From Magnetospirillum sulfuroxidans (GTDB lineage Bacteria; Pseudomonadota; Alphaproteobacteria; Rhodospirillales; Magnetospirillaceae): a DNA stretch of 64,000 nt. The stretch lies in the NCBI RefSeq assembly GCF_018224925.1, contig NZ_JAGTUF010000005.1, positions 124,001-188,000 on the forward strand, given 5' to 3'. Within the stretch, counting starts at the first letter, position 1. The number at the start of each line of letters is the position of its first letter. The notes beneath the pieces are model-generated. The model did no database searches, had not been told where the DNA came from, and saw nothing but the letters and a program-made list of their open reading frames with translations. A program made the translations under genes and the position numbers. Shown in pieces: positions 33,939-43,606 of the stretch.

Positions 33939-35288
33939 ATGCGACGCGACCTTTCGGCCAAGTACGACCTGCGTGTTCCCCGTTACACCTCGTACCCGAC
34001 GGCGCCGCATTTCCATCCCGGCATCGGCCCCGACCAATACGGCCAATGGCTGGGGCAATTGGACCCGGCCACCGAATTGTCGCTGTATCTGCATATCGCC
34101 TATTGCGCCGAAATGTGCTGGTTCTGCGGCTGCCACACCAAGATCACCCGCAAATACGCCCCGGTCGCCACCTATCTTGAAGCGCTGCTGACCGAAGTCG
34201 ATCTGGTGGCCAAGCATCTGCCGGCCAAGATGACCGCGCGCCACGTCCATTTCGGCGGCGGCAGCCCGACCATTCTGACCCCCGAGGATTTCGTCCGCAC
34301 CGTCGAGACCTTGCGCCAGCATTTCATCTTGAAGCCCGACGCCGAAATCGCCGTCGAGCTGGACCCGCGCACCGCCGACGAAACCTATGTCCAAGCCATG
34401 GCCAGCGTCGGCGTCACCCGCGCCTCCATCGGCGTGCAGGATTTCGACCCCAAGGTGCAAGAAGCCATCAACCGCATCCAGCCCTATGACGTCACCGCCA
34501 ACGTCATCGCCTGGCTGCGCAAGCACGGGGTGCCGGAAATCAACATGGATCTGGTCTATGGCCTGCCCTATCAGACCGTTGACGGCCTGCTGGACACCAT
34601 CGACAAGGCCCATGGCTTCCGCCCGCGCCGCATCGCCCTGTTCGGCTATGCCCATGTGCCGTGGATGAAGAAGCACCAGCGCCTGATTCCCGAAGCCGCC
34701 CTGCCCGACATCGATACCCGCTGGGACCAATACGAGTTGGGAACCAAGCGATTGGAGGATTTGGGCTACGTCAAGATCGGCCTTGACCATTTCGCCGCCC
34801 CTGACGACCCGCTGGCCATCGCCTTGGCGGAAAAGCGCCTGCACCGCAATTTCCAGGGCTATACCACCGACAGCGCCGACGTCCTGGTCGGCCTGGGCTC
34901 ATCGGGGATCGGCTCGTTGCCCCAGGGCTATGTCGCCAATGTCGGCGAAACCCATCATTATCTGGACGCCATGCGCGCCGGTCGATTGGCCACCTCGCGC
35001 GGCGTCGCCATGGATGCCGATGATCATCTGCGCCGTGACCTGATCATGAGCCTGATGTGCGACCTGGAACTGGATGTCGACGCGGTCTGCGCCCGTCATG
35101 GCGCCAATCCAGCCCAATTCGACGACGATCTGATCAAGCTGGCGCCGATGATGGAAGACGGCCTGGCCCGATTGAACGGCCGCCACATCGTCATGACCGA
35201 CGAAGGCCGCACCTTGGTGCGCGCCGCCGCCGCCATTTTCGACAAATATTTGAAGAAAGGCGAACAACGCCACTCCAAGGCGGTGTAG
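33939..35288 (+). CDS. hemN: Oxygen-independent coproporphyrinogen III oxidase
   Basis: The 449-residue radical SAM enzyme converts coproporphyrinogen III to protoporphyrinogen IX without oxygen, for haem (and, in phototrophs, bacteriochlorophyll). The [4Fe-4S] motif is C56-x3-C60-x2-C63 (CAEMCWFC) and the SAM-site motif is HFGGGSPTIL. The N-terminus KYDLRVPRYTSYPTAPHF is that of true HemN rather than HemW. Start ATG 33939 follows GGAAAG. Confidence 0.95.
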   Translation: MRRDLSAKYDLRVPRYTSYPTAPHFHPGIGPDQYGQWLGQLDPATELSLYLHIAYCAEMCWFCGCHTKITRKYAPVATYLEALLTEVDLVAKHLPAKMTARHVHFGGGSPTILTPEDFVRTVETLRQHFILKPDAEIAVELDPRTADETYVQAMASVGVTRASIGVQDFDPKVQEAINRIQPYDVTANVIAWLRKHGVPEINMDLVYGLPYQTVDGLLDTIDKAHGFRPRRIALFGYAHVPWMKKHQRLIPEAALPDIDTRWDQYELGTKRLEDLGYVKIGLDHFAAPDDPLAIALAEKRLHRNFQGYTTDSADVLVGLGSSGIGSLPQGYVANVGETHHYLDAMRAGRLATSRGVAMDADDHLRRDLIMSLMCDLELDVDAVCARHGANPAQFDDDLIKLAPMMEDGLARLNGRHIVMTDEGRTLVRAAAAIFDKYLKKGEQRHSKAV

Positions 35289-35302
35289 CCCCCCACCCGG
35301 CG

Positions 35303-35319
35303 CCGCCCCACTGGGGCGG
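35303..35319 (+). terminator. Short hairpin after hemN
   Basis: CCGCCCC and GGGGCGG pair around the loop ACT, 15 bases past the hemN stop. There is no T run, so termination is uncertain. Confidence 0.4.
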
Positions 35320-35436
35320 TAAAAGCCCCACCCATGTAATTTGTCCATCCACCCCGCCCGGGTGTTCCGGTTGCTCTTGTCCCCAGGCATGCTGCGGTTA
35401 ATAAAGCCAGCAACAAAGACGCGAGGGATCGACAAG

Positions 35437-36822
35437 ATGGACCAGTCGAAACGCTATTGTAACCTGCGCCTGAAAGAAGCCGAGTTGATGGCCCAAGGCC
35501 GTCATGTGCTGTGCGCTTATATCATGAAGCCCAAGCCGGGCCATGACCCGGTGGCCACCGCCGCCCATTTCGCCGCCGAATCCTCCACCGGCACCAATGT
35601 GGAAGTGTGCACCACCGACGACTTCACCCGTGGCGTCGATGCCCTGGTCTATGAAGTCACCGAACAGGCGGACGGCGACTTCCTGATGAAGATCGCCTAT
35701 CCCAATGATTTGTTCGACCGCAACATCAGCGACGGTCGCGCCATGATCGTGTCGTTCCTGACGCTGTCCATCGGCAACAATCAGGGCATGAGCGACGTCG
35801 AATACGCCAAGATGCATGATTTCTGGGTGCCGCCGGCCATGTTGCAATTGTTCGATGGCCCGGCCATGAACATCGGCGACATGTGGCGGGTGCTGGGACG
35901 CCCACAGGTGAACGGCGGCATGGTGGTCGGCACCATCATCAAGCCCAAGCTGGGCCTGCGGCCCAAGCCGTTCGCCGATGCCTGCCACCAATTCTGGCTG
36001 GGCGGCGATTTCATCAAGAATGACGAGCCCCAGGGCAATCAGGTGTTCGCCCCCATGCGCGAGGTGATCCCGCTGGTCGCCGACGCCATGCGCCGCGCCC
36101 AAGATACAACCGGTGCGGCCAAGCTGTTTTCCGCCAACATCACCGCCGACGATCCGTTCGAGATGATCAAGCGCGGCGAAATGATCTTGGAAACCTTCGG
36201 CGAAAACGCCAACCACGTGGCCTTTCTCGTCGACGGCTATGTCGGCGGCCCGACCGCCATCACCTTGGCCCGGCGCTATTTCCCCGGCCAATTCCTGCAT
36301 TATCATCGCGCCGGCCATGGCGCCGTCACCTCCAAGCAATCCAAGCGCGGCTATTCGGTGCTGACCCATATGAAGATGGCCCGCCTGCAAGGGGCGTCGG
36401 GCATCCATACCGGCACCATGGGCTATGGCAAGATGGAGGGCGACAAGGACGAAAAGATGGTCGCCTACATGCTGGAACGCGACCTCGCCGATGGCCTGTA
36501 TTACCGCCAGGACTGGCAAGGCATGAAGGCGACGACGCCGATCATCTCGGGCGGGATGAACGCCTTGCGGCTGCCTGGATTTTTTGAAAACCTGGGCCAT
36601 TCCAACGTCATTCAGACCTCGGGCGGTGGCGCTTTCGGCCACAAGGACGGCGGCACGGTGGGGGCCAAGTCGCTGCATCTGGCGCACGAAGCCTGGGTCC
36701 GAGGCGTCAATCTGGTCGATTTCGCCCTGGAACACCCGGAACTGAAGGGAGCCTTTGAAAGCTTCCCCGACGACGCCGACAAGATTTATCCCGGCTGGCG
36801 CGACAAGTTGAAGGTGCGCTGA
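35437..36822 (+). CDS. cbbM: Ribulose bisphosphate carboxylase, form II
   Basis: The 461-residue enzyme fixes CO2 onto ribulose 1,5-bisphosphate in the Calvin cycle and works as a dimer of large subunits. The length and N-terminus ([20 protein letters not shown]) match form II. Active-site residues are visible: catalytic Lys in [12 protein letters not shown], the carbamylated Lys K194 in [14 protein letters not shown] with its Asp/Glu partners, HRAGHGA and [15 protein letters not shown] start at ATG 35437; upstream frame is non-conserved. Phosphoribulokinase follows; no cbbR or small subunit gene is in the window. Confidence 0.98.
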   Translation: MDQSKRYCNLRLKEAELMAQGRHVLCAYIMKPKPGHDPVATAAHFAAESSTGTNVEVCTTDDFTRGVDALVYEVTEQADGDFLMKIAYPNDLFDRNISDGRAMIVSFLTLSIGNNQGMSDVEYAKMHDFWVPPAMLQLFDGPAMNIGDMWRVLGRPQVNGGMVVGTIIKPKLGLRPKPFADACHQFWLGGDFIKNDEPQGNQVFAPMREVIPLVADAMRRAQDTTGAAKLFSANITADDPFEMIKRGEMILETFGENANHVAFLVDGYVGGPTAITLARRYFPGQFLHYHRAGHGAVTSKQSKRGYSVLTHMKMARLQGASGIHTGTMGYGKMEGDKDEKMVAYMLERDLADGLYYRQDWQGMKATTPIISGGMNALRLPGFFENLGHSNVIQTSGGGAFGHKDGGTVGAKSLHLAHEAWVRGVNLVDFALEHPELKGAFESFPDDADKIYPGWRDKLKVR

Positions 36823-36827
36823 CCCTG

Positions 36828-36865
36828 TTTAGCCCCTCCTTCGCCCAAACGAAGGAGGGGCTAAA
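36828..36865. promoter_or_regulatory. 16-bp perfect stem-loop between cbbM and prk
   Basis: TTTAGCCCCTCCTTCG (36828-36843) pairs fully with CGAAGGAGGGGCTAAA (36850-36865), loop CCCAAA. It begins 5 bases after the cbbM stop. There is no T run after it, so it may act as an mRNA 3'-stabilising structure or partial terminator that lowers prk relative to cbbM. Confidence 0.7.
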
Positions 36866-36969
36866 TACAGACTGCTTTGTGGAGTGGTCAAAAAAATTGG
36901 AGTAAGGGAAGTGCGGGCGGCCAATAAGCCCGCCCCCTGCTCCGGTTCGGAGAGAGAGGAAGGCCCAGC

Positions 36970-37863
36970 ATGTCGAGGAAGCATCCCATCATCGCCGTCA
37001 CCGGTTCGTCCGGCGCCGGCACTTCCACGGTCAAGGAATCGTTCGAACACATGTTCCGGCGCGAAGGCATCAAGCCGGCGATCATCGAAGGTGACAGCTT
37101 CCATCGCTTCAACCGCGTGGACATGAAAAAGGCCATGGCCGAAGCCGAGAAAACCGGCAATCGCACCTTTTCCCATTTCGGCGCCGAGGCCAATCTGTTC
37201 GGTGAATTAGAGGAATTATTCCAGCGCTATGGCGAAACCGGGCGCGGCCGCCGCCGTTTCTATGTCCATAACGACGAGGAAGCCCACCGCTTCGCCCAGC
37301 ACAACGTCAAATCGGGCGAGTTCACCCCGTGGGAGGACATGGCCGACAACACCGATTTGCTGTTCTATGAAGGACTGCACGGCTGCATCGTCACCAAGGA
37401 AAACAACGTCGCCCAGCATGCCGATCTGAAGATCGGCGTGGTGCCGGTGCTCAATCTGGAATGGATTCAAAAAATCCACCGCGACACCCATATGCGCGGC
37501 TATTCGGAAGAAGCGGTGATGGAAACCATCCTGCGCCGCATGCACGATTATGTTCACTTCATCGTGCCGCAATTCAAACTGACCGATATCAACTTTCAGC
37601 GCGTGCCCATCGTCGACACCTCGGACCCGATCATCGCCCGCGATATCCCGTCGGCGGATGAAAGCTTGGTGGTCATTCGCTTCCGCAAGCCCGACCGCTT
37701 CCGCGTCGACTTCCCGTTCCTGCTGCAAATGATCAAGGATTCGTGGATGAGCCGGCGCAACACCATCGTCGTCCCCGGCGGCAAGATGGGCTTGGCCATG
37801 GAATTGATCCTTACCCCGATCCTTCGCCGGATCATGGAAGACCGCAAGTCCTTGATGGGCTGA
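36970..37863 (+). CDS. cbbP: Phosphoribulokinase
   Basis: The 297-residue kinase makes ribulose 1,5-bisphosphate from ribulose 5-phosphate and ATP. The P-loop is TGSSGAGTST (residues 11-20), and the class I proteobacterial pattern EGDSFHRFNRVDMK follows. Other conserved stretches are DLLFYEGLHGC and HRDTHMRGYSEEAVMETILRR (region, residues about 172-190). ATG 36970 follows AGAGAGGAAGG. Together with cbbM it provides both unique enzymes of the Calvin cycle. Confidence 0.96.
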   Translation: MSRKHPIIAVTGSSGAGTSTVKESFEHMFRREGIKPAIIEGDSFHRFNRVDMKKAMAEAEKTGNRTFSHFGAEANLFGELEELFQRYGETGRGRRRFYVHNDEEAHRFAQHNVKSGEFTPWEDMADNTDLLFYEGLHGCIVTKENNVAQHADLKIGVVPVLNLEWIQKIHRDTHMRGYSEEAVMETILRRMHDYVHFIVPQFKLTDINFQRVPIVDTSDPIIARDIPSADESLVVIRFRKPDRFRVDFPFLLQMIKDSWMSRRNTIVVPGGKMGLAMELILTPILRRIMEDRKSLMG

Positions 37864-37864
37864 C

Positions 37865-37930
37865 GGTCCCCATGAGCCGACGGGGGACCAAAACTACCGG
37901 CGTCCTGGGCAACCGGGGCGCCGGATTTTT
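37865..37930 (+). terminator. Two hairpins after phosphoribulokinase, the second with T tail
   Basis: GGTCCCC/GGGGACC (37865-37889) is followed by CCGGCG/CGCCGG (37897-37924) and ATTTTT. The second looks like an intrinsic terminator for the cbb transcript. The rest of the gap to 38130 shows no gene. Confidence 0.6.
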
Positions 37931-38130
37931 GTCGGAATGCGGGATTACTTGAAATTCACGGCCCAAGGGTATAGTTTCGCCCCCGGTCGGCAGTTCACCA
38001 AGGCGTCGCTGTCCCGAAAGGGAAGCTAAACCTGCCAAATTCAATTCGACAGACACTTATCCTGTGCCGAGTCGTAAGGCAGCGACCAGCGACAATCCGT
38101 TCACGATCGGCACATTGTCGAGGATGAGTG

Positions 38131-38700
38131 ATGCCTAGAACAACCTTCCCTTTTGCCGCCCATGATGTATCCATCCTGGCGCGCAGCCTGAGCCGCGAAC
38201 TTGAAGCGCTCAGTCAAAAACCAAGCCATGTGCAAATGCTGAACATGCTGGCCCGATCCGCCGGCTATCAGAACTACCAGCATTTCCGCGCCCAAGCCCA
38301 AGCCCAGGACCGCCTGGATCACCCACCGGCCCTGCCCGCCCCGGCCGTGGTTGATTTCCGCCGGGTCGAACGCACCGCCCGCCACTTCACCCCATCGGGA
38401 CAACTGATCCGCTGGCCGCCAAAGGCGCACCAACGATTGCTCTGTCTGTGGGTGTTGTGGTCGGTGGTGCCACCGGCTCAAGTTCTCACCGAGGCTCAAA
38501 TCAACGAAAGACTGACCGCCGAACACCTGTTCGGCGATCATGCGCTGTTGCGCCGCGCGCTTTTCGATCAGGGACTTGTCACTCGCACCCCAGATTGCCG
38601 GCAATACCGGCGCCTGGAACAGCCGCCACCGGCCGAAGCCGCCGCCCTGATCCGGCACATCCGGTTGCGGCGCGACGCCCCTGACAGCAAATCCCGGTGA
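38131..38700 (+). CDS. DUF2087-domain protein, probable DNA-binding
   Basis: The 189-residue protein starts at ATG 38131 behind GAGGAT. The N-terminal part (SREYELEAL-like helix, then LNMLARSAGYQNYQHFRAQ) resembles a small glyoxalase-free helical domain. The C-terminal part, about residues 88-170, fits DUF2087: RWPPKAHQRLLCLWVLWSVV, TEAQINERL, LLRRALFDQGLVTRTPDCRQY (three separate pieces), a winged-helix-like fold often attached to regulators. Role unknown. The hairpin array at 38727 begins 26 bases after its stop. Confidence 0.7.
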   Translation: MPRTTFPFAAHDVSILARSLSRELEALSQKPSHVQMLNMLARSAGYQNYQHFRAQAQAQDRLDHPPALPAPAVVDFRRVERTARHFTPSGQLIRWPPKAHQRLLCLWVLWSVVPPAQVLTEAQINERLTAEHLFGDHALLRRALFDQGLVTRTPDCRQYRRLEQPPPAEAAALIRHIRLRRDAPDSKSR

Positions 38701-38726
38701 GTTCCGACCACCGGGATGAATAAGGT

Positions 38727-38986
38727 GAAGGGGGGAGTGTTGGGGACACTCCCCCCTTCTTTGCCTACCGCCGGTCACTGGGGTTCGGGGACGTTTCCGG
38801 CGGCGACAAGACTGGAGGAAGAACGTTTGGGGGCCGTTCTCCCTCCTGGGATTTTCCGCTGCACTGGGGTTCGGGGACGTGAGGCGGAAAACCCCATTAC
38901 GGTTAGGTGTGAGAGAGGTTCCGTTGGGGCGGAACCTCTCTCGAACGCTTGCTTTCGCCTTTAGGGTTCGGGGACGACGAAAGCAA
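38727..38986. repeat. Array of six hairpins with two alternating loop types
   Basis: Six inverted repeats fill the convergent gap: A 38727-38759 (14 bp, loop TGGGG), B 38768-38803 (7 bp, long loop), C 38814-38846 (12 bp, one mismatch, loop TTTGGGGGC), D 38852-38891 (8 bp, long loop), E 38911-38942 (13 bp, loop TTGGGG), F 38949-38986 (9 bp, long loop). A, C and E have short T/G loops; B, D and F all carry GGGTTCGGGGACG in the loop, and B and D share the 19-base CACTGGGGTTCGGGGACGT. Stems differ in sequence, loops are kept. A or E could terminate transcription; the array as a whole is not explained by that. Confidence 0.85.
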
Positions 38987-39001
38987 ACGAGGGGAATAAC
39001 G

Positions 39002-40732
39002 TCAGGCGGCTTGCACCTCGCGACCAACCAAAGTGAGGTGGACCGGCTTGCGGCGCGGCAGCGAGAAACTAAAGGTACTGCCTTCGCCCAATTGCGACTC
39101 GACACAGACCCGGCCGCCCATGTGCTCGACCATGCGGCGGACGATGGCCAAGCCGATCCCGGTGCCGGAATGGCCGTCAATGCCTTCCAGCCGGTGAAAA
39201 ATCTCGAACAGGCGGACCCGATCATAGGGATCGATGCCGGCGCCGTTATCGATCACCGAAAACACCAGTTGATCGCCTTCGCAGGCAACGCTTACCCGGA
39301 TCACCGGCTTGCGCGAATGGGCGTGATAGCGAATGGCGTTGTCGAGCAATTGGGTGAATATTTCCGTCAACGCCCGCTCGTCGATCGCCGCCGAAGGCAT
39401 GGGATCAACCAAGATACTGGCCCCGGCGGCCCGAATTTGTTCGCCCAGACGATCCATGGCGGTGCCGATCGCCGCGCCGACAGCCACTTCGCCATCGGAT
39501 TCGGGCATTTGATCGACGGCGACAAACGCCTCAAGATCCTTGACCAGCTTGCGCATGCGCTGCGCCCCATCGACCACATGGGCGACATAGCCCCTGCCTT
39601 CGTCATCCAGGGCCGAAGCCACATGGCTGGACAAGAGCTGGGCATAAGCGACGACCCGGCGCAGCGGTTCTTGCAAATCATGCGCGGCCACTTCGGCGAT
39701 GCGTTCAAGATCAGCCACATAACGGCGCAGACGGACCCGGCTGGCCAACAATTCCGATTTTTTCACCGCCAGATCGGCAGCGATGGATTCTTGCATCTTG
39801 ACCATTCGGTACAACACCAGCAGCGCCGCCCCCAAGGCGAAGCTGACAATGCCGCCAATCAGCAGATGCCACGTCCGCGACCGATCATACACGGCCAAAG
39901 CCTCGGATTTGGCCCGCCCGACCAGCACCGAGAGCGGTAGGCTGGGCAACGGACGCAGGCTGACGATACGTTCGGTCCGATCCAACGGCCCCAAAGCCTG
40001 CACCGTCACCGCCTGACGCGCCTGAACCGCGTCAAGGACAGCGCCGCCGTCCAAATTGCGCCCCAGAAACGCGCCACCGCCATTAGAGGCAACCCGAGCC
40101 ACGCCATCGGTGCCGATCACCGCGATAACGCCGTTGTCACCGACATTAATCGAGCCGTAAATCTCGCCCAGATAATTGGGATCGAGGGAGATCACCAAAA
40201 CCCCGGCGAAATTACCGTTGGTGTCATCCAGACGACGGGTCAGCTGAATGGACCATTTGCCCGAAGTCCGGCCCAGAACCGGCTTACTGACAAATAATTG
40301 ATCGCTATTGTCCTGGCGGTGAACGCGAAAATGTTCACGGTCGGACAGGTCCACCGGCTTAAAGCCAGGGACATTGCTGTCAGCCAGCCACCCCTTGGCA
40401 TCAATGCGGGCGATCTGGACTGAAACCCGCTTCAAGATGACGTTGTTGGCCACCGAGCGGTTAAGGTCGAAGTGAACGGGGTCTTGCTGGAACTCGGCGC
40501 GCAAATAAAGCAACGTCTGGTCAAGCCCGGCGATGGTCCGCTGGATATGTTCGTCGAAAGCGCGGGCCAGATTGGCGGTATCGGCGCGCGTATCGGCCAA
40601 GACCCGCTGATGCTCGGAATTCAGGCTGGCGATGATGCCGATCCAGACCAGCAGCAACAGCACGATACCGAACACGGCAACCGCACGGGCGCCATGGAAC
40701 TTGACCGCACCGACGGGGGCGGCGCCGATCAT
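39002..40732 (-). CDS. Membrane histidine kinase with extracytoplasmic Cache/PDC-type sensor
   Basis: The 576-residue kinase has TM helices at about 15-37 and 285-307 around a PDC/Cache-like sensor (DREHFRVHRQDNSDQLFVSKP, region about 130-150, and GNFAGVLVISLDPNYLGEIY), typical for small-molecule binding. The H-box is IAEVAAHDLQEPLRRVVAYAQ, of the phytochrome-related type, and HATPase boxes are DNGAGIDP and GTGIGLAIV. No receiver is attached. It is divergent from the OmpR-type regulator at 41004, its likely partner. Confidence 0.9.
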   Translation of the reverse strand: MIGAAPVGAVKFHGARAVAVFGIVLLLLVWIGIIASLNSEHQRVLADTRADTANLARAFDEHIQRTIAGLDQTLLYLRAEFQQDPVHFDLNRSVANNVILKRVSVQIARIDAKGWLADSNVPGFKPVDLSDREHFRVHRQDNSDQLFVSKPVLGRTSGKWSIQLTRRLDDTNGNFAGVLVISLDPNYLGEIYGSINVGDNGVIAVIGTDGVARVASNGGGAFLGRNLDGGAVLDAVQARQAVTVQALGPLDRTERIVSLRPLPSLPLSVLVGRAKSEALAVYDRSRTWHLLIGGIVSFALGAALLVLYRMVKMQESIAADLAVKKSELLASRVRLRRYVADLERIAEVAAHDLQEPLRRVVAYAQLLSSHVASALDDEGRGYVAHVVDGAQRMRKLVKDLEAFVAVDQMPESDGEVAVGAAIGTAMDRLGEQIRAAGASILVDPMPSAAIDERALTEIFTQLLDNAIRYHAHSRKPVIRVSVACEGDQLVFSVIDNGAGIDPYDRVRLFEIFHRLEGIDGHSGTGIGLAIVRRMVEHMGGRVCVESQLGEGSTFSFSLPRRKPVHLTLVGREVQAA

Positions 40733-40944
40733 CGCCGTCCTTCCCGCAAATGTGTGGCCGCCGCCTTGGTCTTGGGACTAAAGTCCAAGTCCAACGCCCA
40801 TCCCTGTGCGGCGGCGGCCATCCCGAGGTTCCGGGAAACGGCTCTGTGGTCGTGTTGCGTGGATATTGTCACGCTGGACCTCCTCAATTCGTGGGGCTAG
40901 TTATAACTCGCCCCTTTCAATGGAATATCGGGTGTGCTTGAATT

Positions 40945-40978
40945 CGTGTGAAACACGGTGTGAACAAGGTGTAAACAC
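40945..40978 (+). promoter_or_regulatory. Three direct repeats upstream of the OmpR-type regulator
   Basis: GTGTGAAACAC, GGTGTGAACAA and GGTGTAAACAC follow each other with GTGT elements at 40946, 40958 and 40969 (steps of 12 and 11). Regulators of the OmpR family bind tandem repeats with about one helical turn spacing, so this is a candidate autoregulatory box. A looser copy, GGTGTGCTTGAA, lies at 40931. The rest of the 271-base gap shows no gene. Confidence 0.5.
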
Positions 40979-41003
40979 CTGCCGGTAGAGAGGGAGAAAA
41001 ACG

Positions 41004-41714
41004 GTGAACGGACCAGCCAAAGCGCATGTCCTGATCGTCGAGGATGAACCGGTCACCCGTGCGAAGCTGGCCGCTCACCTCATTTCCGAGGGCTTCCAGG
41101 TCAGCGAGGCGGCCGACGCCCGCGACATGCGCGCCATCGTTTCGCGCACGGTTCCCGACGTCGTTTTGCTCGATATTAATTTGCCGGATGAAAGCGGCCT
41201 GATCCTGGCCCGCGATCTGCGGGCCAAATCATCGGTCGGAATCATCTTGGTGACCGCCCGCCAGGACGAAACCGACCGCATCGTCGGCCTGGAATTGGGG
41301 GCCGATGATTACATCACCAAACCGTTCAACGCGCGGGAACTGGCGGTACGGGTCCGTAACCTGATCCGCCGCGTTGCCCCGTCCATGGCGGCCGAGCGTC
41401 AGGCCAGCGGCGTCTATACATTTTCCGGCTGGAAACTTGATTGCGACGCCCGCCAGCTGATTTCCGCCCAGGGCGAGGCGGTACGCCTGACCCGCGGCGA
41501 ATTCGACGTGCTGGCCGCGCTGGCCCGCAATGCCGGGCGGGCCTTGACCCGCGACCAGTTGTTGGACCTGACCCAGCATGACGGCGAAGCGGTGATCGAC
41601 CGCACCATCGACGTGCTGGTCGGTCGCTTGCGCCGCAAGATCGAAGCCGACCCCAAGCACCCGGCGATCATCGTCACCGTTCACGGTATCGGCTATCGCT
41701 TGGCTGGAGCTTAG
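41004..41714 (+). CDS. OmpR/TorR-type response regulator
   Basis: The 236-residue protein has a receiver (VEDEPVTRAKLAAHL; phospho-Asp in VVLLDINLPDESG; Lys in YITKPF) and a C-terminal winged helix (LTRGEFDVLAALARNAGRAL, then TIDVLVGRLRRKIE and TVHGIGYRL). The VEDEPVTRAKL and EAADARDMRAI segments resemble TorR/ArcA. It starts at GTG 41004 behind GAGGGAG. The divergent kinase at 39002 is the likely partner, and the TorS-like kinase at 28830 is a second possibility. Confidence 0.93.
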   Translation: MNGPAKAHVLIVEDEPVTRAKLAAHLISEGFQVSEAADARDMRAIVSRTVPDVVLLDINLPDESGLILARDLRAKSSVGIILVTARQDETDRIVGLELGADDYITKPFNARELAVRVRNLIRRVAPSMAAERQASGVYTFSGWKLDCDARQLISAQGEAVRLTRGEFDVLAALARNAGRALTRDQLLDLTQHDGEAVIDRTIDVLVGRLRRKIEADPKHPAIIVTVHGIGYRLAGA

Positions 41715-41717
41715 CTC

Positions 41718-43604
41718 CTAAACCACCACTTCGTTAAGCGCCTTGAGCGAACGGTCCCACAATTCGCTCAAATCCTTGGCCAGATCCAAGGCGCTGCCGT
41801 CGCGGGCGCGGGCCGCGTTCTCGATGGCCCGGCAGCGGGCGGCCAAGGCCAACAGATGCAGGCTCGAGGCAGCCGAGGCCAACCGATGCACCGGCGACGC
41901 CAACCCCTCCAGATCGTCGGCGGCGGCCCGGATCAACGCCGCCTCCAGATCCTGAACCGAGGAACGCCCGAACAGATCGACCAGCCCGCGCATGCGTTCA
42001 TGGCCAAGGTCGCGCAGATCGGCCAGCAAATCGGGCAGATTGACCAGGGCCGGCCCACTGCTTGATTGCCGTTGGCCTGCCGCGGTCCCGCCAGCCATGA
42101 TGCCGGCGACCTCTTCGACCCGGAACGGTTTGGCCAGACAGCCGTCGATGCCGGCTTCGCGCCAGGCGCGCACGTCCTGTTCCACCGGATTGGCGGTCAA
42201 GAGCCAGATATGCTGCGCCGGATCGGCGCCGGGAAGGGCGCGCAGCCGCCGCGCTACTTCCAACCCATCCATGTCGGGCATGTGCTTATCCAGCAAAATC
42301 AGGTCGAAACGGCGATGGCGGGCCAGTTCCAGGGCGGTGGGGCCATCGGCGGCGGTAACCGCCTGATGACCGTGACGTTCCAGCAAACCCGAGGCGACCT
42401 GCAAATTGACGGCATTGTCATCGACCAGCAGCACCAGTTGCGGCAGCATGGTCTGAATTTCCACTGGCGGCTTTGCGATCGACTGCCCCTGAGGATCGGC
42501 GAAGGGAATCTGGAACCAAAATTGCGTGCCGCTGCCGGGGTGGCTGTCAAAGCCGATTTCACCGCCCATCAGGGTGACCAGACGCTTGCAGATGGCCAGT
42601 CCCAGACCGGCCCCGCCATAGCGCCGCGCCACCGACGAATCGGCCTGGCTGAATTCCTGAAACAAGATGTCGCGGGCTTCCTCGGGGATACCGATGCCGG
42701 TATCGGACACGGTGATGCGCACGGTCCCCTGCGGCTCGACCGGCGCCACCGCGATCATCACCAGACCATGATCGGTGAATTTGATGGCGTTGCCGACAAG
42801 ATTGAGCAAAACCTGACGCAGCCGCAGCGGGTCGCCCAACACCTCACGCGGGACTTCGGGCGGGAAACGACAGCCCAGCGTCAACCCTTTGTCGGCGGCG
42901 CGCGGGGCCATCAGCAGGCGGATATCCTCGACCATGTTCAGCAGATCGAAAGCGGCGGTCTCCAGGGTCAGGCCATCGGCTTCCAGGCGGGAAAAGTCCA
43001 AGATGTCGTTGACCAGCCCCAGCAGCAATTCACCCGACGACACCACGGTTTCGGCGAACACCTTTTGCCGTTGGTCCAAGGCGGTGTCCAGCAACAGCCG
43101 GGCCATGCCCAAGATGCCGTTCAACGGCGTCCGAATTTCGTGACCGACCGTAGCCAGGAACAGGGATTTGGCTTGTGCCGCCGCTTCCGCCTTGTCACGG
43201 GCCTCGCGCAGGGCCTGCTCGGCGTTCTTGCGCTCCACCGCATAACGCACCACCCGCGACAGAATGAAACCGTCGTCGCGCCCCTTGACCAGATAATCCT
43301 GGGCGCCGTGCTTCAACGCCTCGATCGCCTGGGAATCGTCATCGTTGCCGGTCAGCACCACCACCGCCATGTCGGGGGCGGCGTCGGTCAGCGCCCGCAA
43401 GGTATCCAGGCCAGAGGAATCGGGCAGCGACAGATCGGCCAGCACGACGTTGAACCCGCCCTGGGCGATACGTTCCACCGCCTGGGACAGCTTCGAGCAG
43501 ATTTCCACCGAAAACACCGTCCGCGGCGCCTTGCGCAACATCAGATCGACCAGCCGGGCATCGGCGGGATCGTCTTCCAACAGCAAGACGCGGATGGCGT
43601 CCAT
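41718..43604 (-). CDS. Hybrid kinase: receiver-HisKA-HATPase-receiver-HPt
   Basis: The 628-residue cytoplasmic protein starts at ATG 43604, 2 bases after the upstream stop. Domains in order: receiver 1 ([15 protein letters not shown]; Asp in [10 protein letters not shown]), HisKA ([20 protein letters not shown]), HATPase ([21 protein letters not shown]), receiver 2 ([16 protein letters not shown]; Asp in [13 protein letters not shown]) and HPt ([17 protein letters not shown]). No TM helix is seen. It would receive input through receiver 1 and run an internal phosphorelay. It ends 3 bases from the converging OmpR-type gene. Confidence 0.93.
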   Translation of the reverse strand: MDAIRVLLLEDDPADARLVDLMLRKAPRTVFSVEICSKLSQAVERIAQGGFNVVLADLSLPDSSGLDTLRALTDAAPDMAVVVLTGNDDDSQAIEALKHGAQDYLVKGRDDGFILSRVVRYAVERKNAEQALREARDKAEAAAQAKSLFLATVGHEIRTPLNGILGMARLLLDTALDQRQKVFAETVVSSGELLLGLVNDILDFSRLEADGLTLETAAFDLLNMVEDIRLLMAPRAADKGLTLGCRFPPEVPREVLGDPLRLRQVLLNLVGNAIKFTDHGLVMIAVAPVEPQGTVRITVSDTGIGIPEEARDILFQEFSQADSSVARRYGGAGLGLAICKRLVTLMGGEIGFDSHPGSGTQFWFQIPFADPQGQSIAKPPVEIQTMLPQLVLLVDDNAVNLQVASGLLERHGHQAVTAADGPTALELARHRRFDLILLDKHMPDMDGLEVARRLRALPGADPAQHIWLLTANPVEQDVRAWREAGIDGCLAKPFRVEEVAGIMAGGTAAGQRQSSSGPALVNLPDLLADLRDLGHERMRGLVDLFGRSSVQDLEAALIRAAADDLEGLASPVHRLASAASSLHLLALAARCRAIENAARARDGSALDLAKDLSELWDRSLKALNEVVV

Positions 43605-43606
43605 GG

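Noticed and set aside
38727-38986. CRISPR array or integron attC sites
   Set aside because: Spacing and unit lengths are not CRISPR-like, the repeats differ in stem sequence, and there are no cas genes, integrase or attC core motifs.
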